The translations under genes and the position numbers were made by a program. Below, in pieces: positions 56,584 through 64,000 of a DNA stretch of 64,000 nucleotides; the first letter of the stretch is position 1, and each line of letters begins with the position of its first letter. The DNA comes from Helianthus annuus (Eukaryota; Streptophyta; Magnoliopsida; Asterales; Asteraceae). The stretch covers positions 79,853,392 through 79,917,391 of the forward strand of contig NC_035444.2 of the NCBI RefSeq assembly GCF_002127325.2, in the 5' to 3' direction. The notes beneath the pieces are model-generated. The model made no database searches and was not told the origin of the DNA. It saw nothing but the letters and a program-made list of their open reading frames with translations.

Positions 56584-57186
56584 TGTAACGCCTGCGTCCC
56601 TGAACTTATTAGCTATTGTCAATTTTAGTCCCTAAACTATGTGATTCTTGACACTTTTGATACTTGTGTTACTTGAATCTTGAAACTTGGTGAATCTAAA
56701 TTCTACGAGGCTTGATTCTTGATACTTAAGCTAGATACTTAATACTATGAGACTTGATACTTAACTCTAGACACTTGATTCTTAATGCTATGGAACTAGA
56801 TTCTTGATACTTGATTCTTGAGGCTTGATTCTTGATACTTGATACTTGGAAGTTAGATTCTTAATTCTTGATACTTTGGTGCTCGACTCTTGAGACTCGT
56901 GAAACTTGAGACTTGGTTGAACGAGAGACCGGAGACTTGTCACTGGCGGAAACTATGAAACTTGGAAACTTTTGGGTTAACAATTAATCTAGTTATGTGA
57001 TACTAATTACACAATAATACGCAACGATACGCTTAATCTAACCCCCAAAACAAACCAGAGACGGGAAAACGGAAAGAATGGGATTGACCGAATGGCAATC
57101 TGATCGGATGACCATCAGATCGGAGGGCCACTCGATCGAAGTGCCATCCGATCCACTGCCACACCGCCTTTATCTCTCTCTCACAC

Positions 57187-57196
57187 TATAAATAGG
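57187..57196 (+). promoter_or_regulatory. TATA box in the LTR fragment
   Basis: TATAAATAGG, equivalent to 7401-7410 in the element A LTR. Confidence 0.55.
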
Positions 57197-57604
57197 ACCT
57201 GTCACATTATTCTTCACTGATGTGACAGCCTCCTTCGACTAGACGCACGCTCTCTCACATTTCTTCCATTTCCTGGCGATTTCTGTATGTTTTACACTTG
57301 ATTCTTGTACATCTTTGATCTATACACTATCCTCTACATGATTCCTCTTTGAAATCACACTTTCACCATGAAATCTCTGAGATTTGAGCTCTTGAGGGTA
57401 ACGTCATCATGGCGGTTTGTACAAACTGTTGTGTGATGTCATTTTAGTCGAAGATCTAGCTCAGAACAAAGGAATTTCATATGTTATTACACCGAATCTT
57501 TGCTAAATCAAGACTTTTCAGCTAAAACTCATGCTTTTCCTTCATCTTTTCTTAAAACTTTACTTAAAATGGTGGAATCCGGATCTAAACGGACTGTGGA
57601 CTTA

Positions 57605-57829
57605 GGGGCTGTTTGGTAGCCTCTTAATGACCATTCAGATGCTACTTCTTAATGGTTTAAAACCTCTGAATGAATAAAAGGTAACCTCAAGTCTGAATGG
57701 TTAAGAGGTAACCTCTGAATGGTAAATCATCACATGTCACATTTTTCTACCTTCTCATTGGTAAAATTCTTAATGGTTCCATTAAGAGGTAGCCTCTTAA
57801 TGGCCATTCAGAGGCTACCAAACAGCCCC
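57605..57829. mobile_element. PIF/Harbinger (Tourist-like) MITE in the LTR fragment
   Basis: 225 bp with TIRs GGGGCTGTTTGGTAGCCTC, flanked by TTA (57602-57604 and 57830-57832). Non-coding. The equivalent place in the element A LTR has no such insertion. Confidence 0.88.
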
Positions 57830-58463
57830 TTAATGATTAGTCTGGAGACGACTTAGAAATGGATCATCGCCGGAGAAGATGGCCGGAGTACGGATTCCAA
57901 CATAAACTCCGTCAAGAGTAGACGCATGGTCGAGCTGGGGTGATTCCCATCCGAACAGACCGGCTGAGTAATGACGCGTTTACCGTTGTCTCAATATGTA
58001 TCATGCCGTCACCGTAAAACTCGAAACTTGGAAACTTTACAAGGTTTGTGAAATGGGACAAGGCCCTCTCAATCGAATGGCAATCCGATCGGACTGCCGT
58101 CCGATCGAACGGTCATCCGATCGAGGTGGCATGTGTCTTTCAAACCTTCTATGCTTAAACTATTTTGAATCTGAAACTTTGAACTTTGAAACTTGCACAC
58201 GAAGAGTCATTCGACCGAACGGCCATCCGATCGAAAGACCTGGTTTGAATACTTGGTTAAACATTTTGGAATCTCAACACTGGGATCGAATGACCATTCG
58301 ATCGAATGGCCATCTGTACGGATGACCATCCGATCAGGTGACTGATCCGACACTTGCATGAATCTTGTTATTCAGTCCGATGCTTATCTATTGTAATCTA
58401 ATCAGGCTAATCCTAAAGAGCTCCCTTTGATCCAATAACAGTTATTCTGTTAAGCAATCACTG

Positions 58464-59080
58464 TGTCACACCCCAACCGATGGCGGAATCATCGGGGCGC
58501 GGCACTGAGCGAAACAGATTGTCCAGAAGTTTCCACAACAACTATTAATACAAATTCAATTTAAAGTGATACGTCCCATACCGTATCCCGAACAAATAAC
58601 AAGTTATTACAGATAACATCCGAACAATTAATTCTGTTCCGACCACTCAGATTCAAATATAAATACAGCAATTGTTTATCTGCTTCTAGACCCCTATTCT
58701 GTTGACTATCTGGCTGTAGTGCCAGAGGACAAGATCTACAGACAACTATGCCCCAGACGCTTGTTCCTGGCAGACAACTATTTGTTGGGGGCTTCTAGAA
58801 ACTTATTCTAGCTTCACTTCCCTAGCTAGCAAATACCTTAAACACCTGTCACATACTTTAAAATAAAGTCAATACATAAAATGTAAAGGCGAGCATACAA
58901 GTTTAGTAATAGCATATAGAGTTCGAATAATTTACGCATAACCAGCACGTACACAGAGGGAAATGATGCATGTTAATTATCGACATGGGTCCATCAATAA
59001 CAACGACTGCGGGTTGACTGTCCGAGACAGATCGCAATACATGATTACCACCGTAATCCATGCAAGTAATTGTCCTTAAC
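58464..59080 (-). repeat. Inverted 3' end of an element A-type LTR
   Basis: On the plus strand it begins TGTCACACCCCAACCGATGG, which corresponds to the PBS-side end of the element A LTR (5671 onwards) and stays related for ~600 bp. It abuts the oppositely oriented fragment 56584-58463. Confidence 0.7.
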
Positions 59081-62000
59081 TGTCACACCCTGGCTTTGCG
59101 GAAGCGTGGTTAATTTGGTGTGACTTCTTAATACCTTAGCTTAATCATAACAAAGCTATATGAATTAAAAACATGCAAGATCATCCATTAAGTTTTGGAA
59201 ACCAAATACAATGCCATTGTTTTAACGGGAATACACCCTAACAACCATAGTCTTGTTCAACAAACAAACAAAACATAAACACAGTTTAAGGACTGTAACT
59301 TGTCCAGGAAAGAGTCACATTCCCTAAACCCCAGATGACCTCGGAAACTAGTGCAGCAGGAAAACGTGCCATACCGTGCCAGATCCTTTAATTCCCTGAA
59401 ATACATGTAAGTTGAAAAATCAACAATAATGTTGAGCGAGTTCATGCGTTTAGTATGTGCGCGCGAATAAACCTTTATAATCATTGTAAGTGTGAATATT
59501 TTGTAAACTCTGGTATGAAAGCAAATAAGGAAACATATCAGTTAATGTGTAACCACATGGTCCAACCTGCGGGCGCATGGGAGGGGATAAGACAAGGTCA
59601 CCACATGGTCCAACCTGCGGGCGCATGGGTGGTGTTAAGACAAGGTCACCACATGGTCCAACCTACGGGCGCATGGGTGGTGTTACGACAAGGTCACCAC
59701 ATGGTCCAACCTGCAGGCGCATGGGTGGGGTTTGTTATGCTCAAATAGGCCTATCACTTGTATCCCTCGATCGTACTACGAGGACTATTGTTCTTAAGGT
59801 TTCACCTACCCAAATCACATAACCTAACAGTTCCTTCCTTAGCTGACCATACCATGTAAGAAATATTCGTAATCATAGTAAGAGAAAACATGCGCCCCCA
59901 CCTGTGGGCGCATGGGTGGGGTTTGTTATTTCACCCCCGCAGTTTAGAAAACTGAAAACAGTTAAGAGAAAAGGGGGACATGAACTCACAGTCGGTGCGT
60001 CTCTACCAAGTACTCCAAATCGGGCAGCTGTGCAACGACCTACATGTGCTAATTCTATTAGACGGACGGCCGTGCCTTAGCTTTATAGTTTAAGTTTTTG
60101 GGAAATAGTTAGACAACTATTTCGTGTTTACTTCTCGTATATACTTGGTAGTTAATCTCCTTCCCAAGGATGGGGGATTTAATACATGTGCGTTCGAATT
60201 ACACCATTAAGTCTCACTTAATATATTTATTTCCAATTCCAAAATATAAGTATTTTTCTCAAAAATATTATATTTTCACTTCACATAACACTCCCAAAAA
60301 TAATACGTTGATAGAATGCGTGTTCGTAATTATTTCCGCATAATGCGTAAGTTACGTTTTTATCGTTCGAGTGGTAATAATAATTACCGTTGTAACTTAT
60401 ATGTTTATCGTGGAAGCGTTCGTATTATTTTGGATTCGTCAACGTTTGTAAATATTATTTTTACTCTAAAAATAATATTTGTGTATTTTTCACAAAATAA
60501 TCATAAACAGTGTTGTGAAAATATATTTACCAAATATATATTTATCGCGTTTAGTTTTGTGAAAATCCCACCTCCGAACATTTGTAAATAAGGTCGTGGC
60601 TAAATATATTTTGAAAACATGTCAAAAATAATTCTAACACTTGTACATAATTCTAAGTGTTAGGTTTTAGAAAAATTTCGCCAGAGTTTCCCCTGTAACT
60701 GGAGGTGGCCACGCTTTCAAGCGTATCATTTTCTTTTACAAAATCATTTCAACAACTTCTTTATTAAATCAACAATTTCCGACACATCAAACTAGTCGAC
60801 AAGTATGTAAATTGCATAATCACATGAACTTGTAGTTTTTTCCGAAATTATAGTGTAAATCCCATTATATTTTGTGGATCTTTATATAAAGTAGCTTAAT
60901 CTCGTAAAAACCTCGTTTTTAGAATAAATCCATCTTTACAACTTCCCGTCATCTTTCACAAAGATTGTTATTTTGTCGAACCTTTCATTTCACAAGTGTC
61001 TACACACTTGTGGTTTATAAAAATCATACTTGTTAGTGTAAGATCCGTCTTTTTTTTAGAAAACATGTTTTCTTTGATACGTGGTTCTTTGAAAATACCA
61101 TTTGTACATACGTAGATCCGCTAGTTTCAAACACTATTTTACAAGTAAAAATATTTTCACACAAGTTCATGTTTCTCGTGTGGTAGAGTTTCACCTTTTA
61201 ACCCTTGTCTCATTCAAAACAAGCTTATGTCAAGATCCATGATCTTAACCAAACCGGGTTAAATGGTGATCCGAGCTACCACAACGTAGATCGGGCCTAG
61301 ATAACCACAAATTTCAATTACTACATCATTTACACAACTTATGATCTTTTAACCAACAATACTTGCATTTTTAGTAGACTTTTGTGCTTCAAATTGTAAG
61401 TTTCCGACTTTTAACCGTTACAACACATATTAACCACCTTAGAATAGTTCGAGAGAGTGTTTTAAGCATTATACCTCTAGCTCGAGGCTAGGGAAGAATC
61501 TATGCGAAAAAGAGGTGGATAAAAGCTAGATAGAGAGGTCCTTCGCCTTCCGTTAGCTCCAAGACTCCTCGTATGCGACCCTTATCACTTGTGTAACCTT
61601 GGAATGAGAAGAATCAAACTCGAAAATGGATGGGGTGTCCAAGGGGGTCTCGGCCGTGAGTTGAGCAAGAGGGAGAGAGGGAGTTGTGGTGAAAAGTATG
61701 GAGGGTTTAATCTCATGTGCACTATTATGTTACTTATAGGCAATTAGGAAGTTTATGATCCAATGGATCCCTTGTCTACTAGATATGGGACAAGTAATTA
61801 TAAAATAATCAAGAATGGTACAAGCTTAGTTACATTGGGACCGAAATCGGTCATGGGGGGGGGGTTTCTAGTTGAATTCTAACCATTAGTTAGCTTAGAG
61901 TTTAGTTAAGTAGGTTAGTTAAGCACTTAACTCGGTTACTGGTGTGTTATGTTTTATAGCGGGTGTTAGGGTATTCAGGGACCCTAGATGGCTCAGAAAA

Positions 62001-62613
62001 AGACCAGTAATGTTACTGTCAATATTTTTATGTCCCGGGTATAGTCCGGTTGTTCGGTTGGATAGTAATCCGTTAAAGTGCTTAACAAAGCTTTTAAGTG
62101 TCGTAAATACCATTTTTAGTGACACAAGTTATTCCCCAAAGTGTCAGGAATATTTTCCTCATGTTTTGGCACTTTACTAGTTTGCCAGAAGCTGATATGT
62201 TAATTAAAGTGCTGTGTTTTGTGCTTAGAGTACGTTTTAGGCACATCCAGTCATTATATCTTATTCCTAGAGACGCAGTTCTACAACCCTTGTATCCCTA
62301 CACTCACTATGGGTGTAGTAAAATATTTCTGGCTCATACAGGCCTTAGAGGCAGTGTCTGCCTGATGCTGGCTTTATCAGCATGTTCAATAGGTTATCCG
62401 TTCAAATGCTACTGTGCTTTTGTGCATCATGTTTGTCACTAAGGTTCAACATGTAAATAATGAAGTGACGGTAGTCAAAGTATGATGCAGGAATATACAA
62501 GTATTAGAAATCAAGTAGCAGTTCATCAACAATTTCAGTTAAGCACAGTAATTAAGTAGTAATTAATTATTAATTAGATAGTACGGATACCTGGTTTAGT
62601 GAGGGTTGTCACA
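59081..62613 (-). repeat. 3' LTR of element B (~3.5 kb)
   Basis: The minus strand starts TGTGACAACCCTCAC at 62613, directly after a purine tract, and ends AGCCAGGGTGTGACA at 59081. A 48-bp minisatellite lies at 59553-59744. A TATA-like CCTATAAGTA around 61736-61745 (minus strand) is a possible promoter. No gene is seen inside. The left border is inferred from the TGTCACA terminus. Confidence 0.75.
59553..59744 (+). repeat. Minisatellite, 4 x 48 bp, in the element B LTR
   Basis: Each copy starts CCACATGGTCCAACCTGC and continues with GGGCGCATGGG (the third copy has CTACGGGCGC, the fourth CTGCAGGCGC). A half copy reappears near 59905-59935. The 48-bp length keeps a reading frame open by chance. 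Confidence 0.92.
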
Positions 62614-62630
62614 TTCTCCCCCCGTTAAAG
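62614..62630 (-). other. Polypurine tract of element B
   Basis: On the minus strand AACGGGGGGAGAA directly precedes the LTR start TGTGACA. It is the usual primer for plus-strand DNA synthesis. Confidence 0.85.
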
Positions 62631-62647
62631 AAATTTCGTCCCGAAAT

Positions 62648-64000
62648 TTAAGTTCTGCTTGTAGAAGCAGGGTTCTTAGGAAATAAGTGGGGGTATTTCT
62701 CTTTCATTCGGTCCTCACGCTCCCAGGTGAATTCAGGACCGTGTCTAGCATTCCAACGAACTTTGACGAGCTTGACACTGCTCCGGCGGGTCTTGTTCAC
62801 TTTCCAATCCGTGACCTCAACAGGTTCTTCAACGAAATGGAGCGTGTCGTCAACATGAATTTCGTCGGTGGGAATGGCAACGGTAACTTGAGTTGGACTC
62901 CTCTTCAGATTGGATACATGGAATGTATCGTGAACTAAATGGAGTTCAGTAGGTAGGTCCAACTTGTATGCTACTAACCCGATTCTTTCCAAGATCTTGA
63001 ACGGTCCAATATACCTCGGATTCAACTTTCCACGCTTCCCAAAGCGTGCCACACCCTTCCAGGGTGATACCTTCAACAAAACCATATCTCCAACCTCAAA
63101 CTCTAGAGGTTTCCTGCTTCGATCCGCGTAGGCTTTCTGCCGATCACGAGCCGCACTGATACGATCTCGTATCTGTGTAATCTTATCTGTGGTTTTCGGG
63201 ACTACATCAGGACCAACCAACTGTCTATCACCGGCGTCAGACCAATGGAGCGGTGATCTGCATTTGCGCCCATATAAAGCTTTGAATGGCGCGGCACCAA
63301 TACTGGTGTGGTAGCTGTTGTTGTATGAAAACTCAACCAGAGGCAAATGCTTATCCCAGCTACCGCCTAAATCCATAACACATGCTCTCAGCATGTCCTC
63401 CAACGTCTGAATCGTCCGCTCGCTCTGACCGTCGGTCTGCGGGTGAAACGCGGTGCTCATATTCAACTTCGAGCCAAAGGCTTCTTGGAAGGATTGCCAT
63501 ATCCTTGATACGAATCTCCCATCTCTATCGGAGATAATCGAGAGAGGTACTCCATGGCGTGTAACAATCTCTCTCATGTAAATTTCAGCCAATTTGCTTG
63601 TATTATCCTTTTCTCGGATAGGCAAGTAGTGTGCTGACTTCGTTAATCGGTCCACTACCACCCAGATAGTGTCATGGCCTCTAGGCGTTCTTGGCAACTT
63701 TGGTTGTTGCAGAAGTCCTGAAGGCTTCTGGTATTCCGCTTTAACCTTAGCGCAAGTTAAACATTTGCTCACATAAACAGCCACATCTCCTTTCATCCTA
63801 GGCCACCAATAATAATCTTTAAGATCTTGGTACATCTTATCCGCTCCAGGGTGGATAGAGTACCGCGACTTGTGAGCTTCATCGAAAATAACCTTCCTTA
63901 AACCTCCAAACAAAGGAACCCAAATCCTTTTCTCAAAACACAACGTTCCTTCCTTGTTTGGCATCAATAACTTCTCCATCCCACGGAGATACTCTTCTTC
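62648..64000 (-). pseudogene. Ty3/gypsy element B pol 3' part (integrase), active site deleted, runs off the right edge
   Basis: The open frame 62648-63979 (443 codons from the first Met in frame) encodes the C-terminal part of Pol. It has the integrase zinc region ([15 protein letters not shown]), core motifs IISDRDGRF and TDGQSER, GPF-type [11 protein letters not shown], and a chromodomain-like end [17 protein letters not shown]. Between [10 protein letters not shown] and [10 protein letters not shown] about twenty residues usual in relatives (and present in element A) are missing in frame, removing the first catalytic Asp. So the frame is open but the integrase should be inactive. Related to element A over the shared region, but with a different LTR. 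Confidence 0.9.

Larger units (their letters stand above)
56584..58463 (+). repeat. LTR fragment related to the element A LTR, opposite orientation
   Basis: It starts TGTAACGCCTGCGTCCCTG and aligns with 8040 down to 6361 read on the minus strand, ending at GCAATCACTGTG. It carries the same TATA box (57187-57196) and CCGATCGG-type clusters (57091-57152, 58073-58337). A Harbinger MITE interrupts it. The last third of the LTR is not present in this orientation. Confidence 0.82.

Noticed and set aside
59455..59822. Two overlapping frames rich in HMVQPAGAW / HGPTCGRMGG
   Set aside because: Produced by the 48-bp minisatellite, whose length is a multiple of three.

Overview
The window is nuclear DNA of a flowering plant, probably a eudicot. 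The weak inference of a daisy-family (Asteraceae) genome rests only on the look of the Ty3 polyproteins and LTRs. It is AT-rich, crowded with nested transposons, and holds one clear single-copy host gene plus a tandem family of small host genes. Nothing in it is bacterial.

Layout. (1) 1-8040: a decayed minus-strand Ty3 retrotransposon (element A) with gag, protease, reverse transcriptase, RNase H and integrase, a long leader, a Met-tRNA primer site and a ~2.4-kb LTR carrying arrays of CCGATCGG palindromes. (2) 8061-15950: a truncated hAT-like element, then a three-level nest. A tRNA-derived SINE is split by a Mutator-like element with ~190-bp TIRs and a 9-bp TSD. That element is split in turn by an apparently intact 5,261-bp chromodomain (Reina-type) Ty3 element with identical 376-bp LTRs and a 1528-codon open frame. 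(3) 18032-37790: a direct array of ~4.4-4.7-kb units. Each unit carries, on the minus strand, a two-exon gene for a secreted ~93-residue single-LysM protein that six-frame ORF calling does not show. Three copies encode the same intact protein, one has an early stop with a rescue Met, and one has lost its splice donor. (4) 39030-40091: an intronless fasciclin-like arabinogalactan protein gene. (5) 40866-45420: two hAT-like elements with 8-bp TSDs, a 211-bp tandem duplication, and an odd copia derivative that has inverted ends yet a 5-bp TSD. (6) 45703-53638: five near-identical ~1.59-kb tandem units with an alternating A/B variant pattern. (7) 56143-64000: a TRIM, an LTR fragment related to that of element A in the opposite orientation and joined to an inverted LTR end, and the 3' end of a second Ty3 element (element B, minus strand) with a ~3.5-kb LTR and a deleted integrase active site.

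How the parts relate. The transposon content explains most of the sequence. The biological interest lies in the LysM array: conserved TATA boxes ~75 bp before each start, a signal peptide, a phase-1 intron and a four-cysteine LysM domain point to secreted glycan-binding (chitin- or peptidoglycan-type) apoplastic proteins being amplified by unequal exchange. Insertions shared or not shared between units (hAT, Harbinger, Mutator MITEs, SINE) give a relative order for the duplications.
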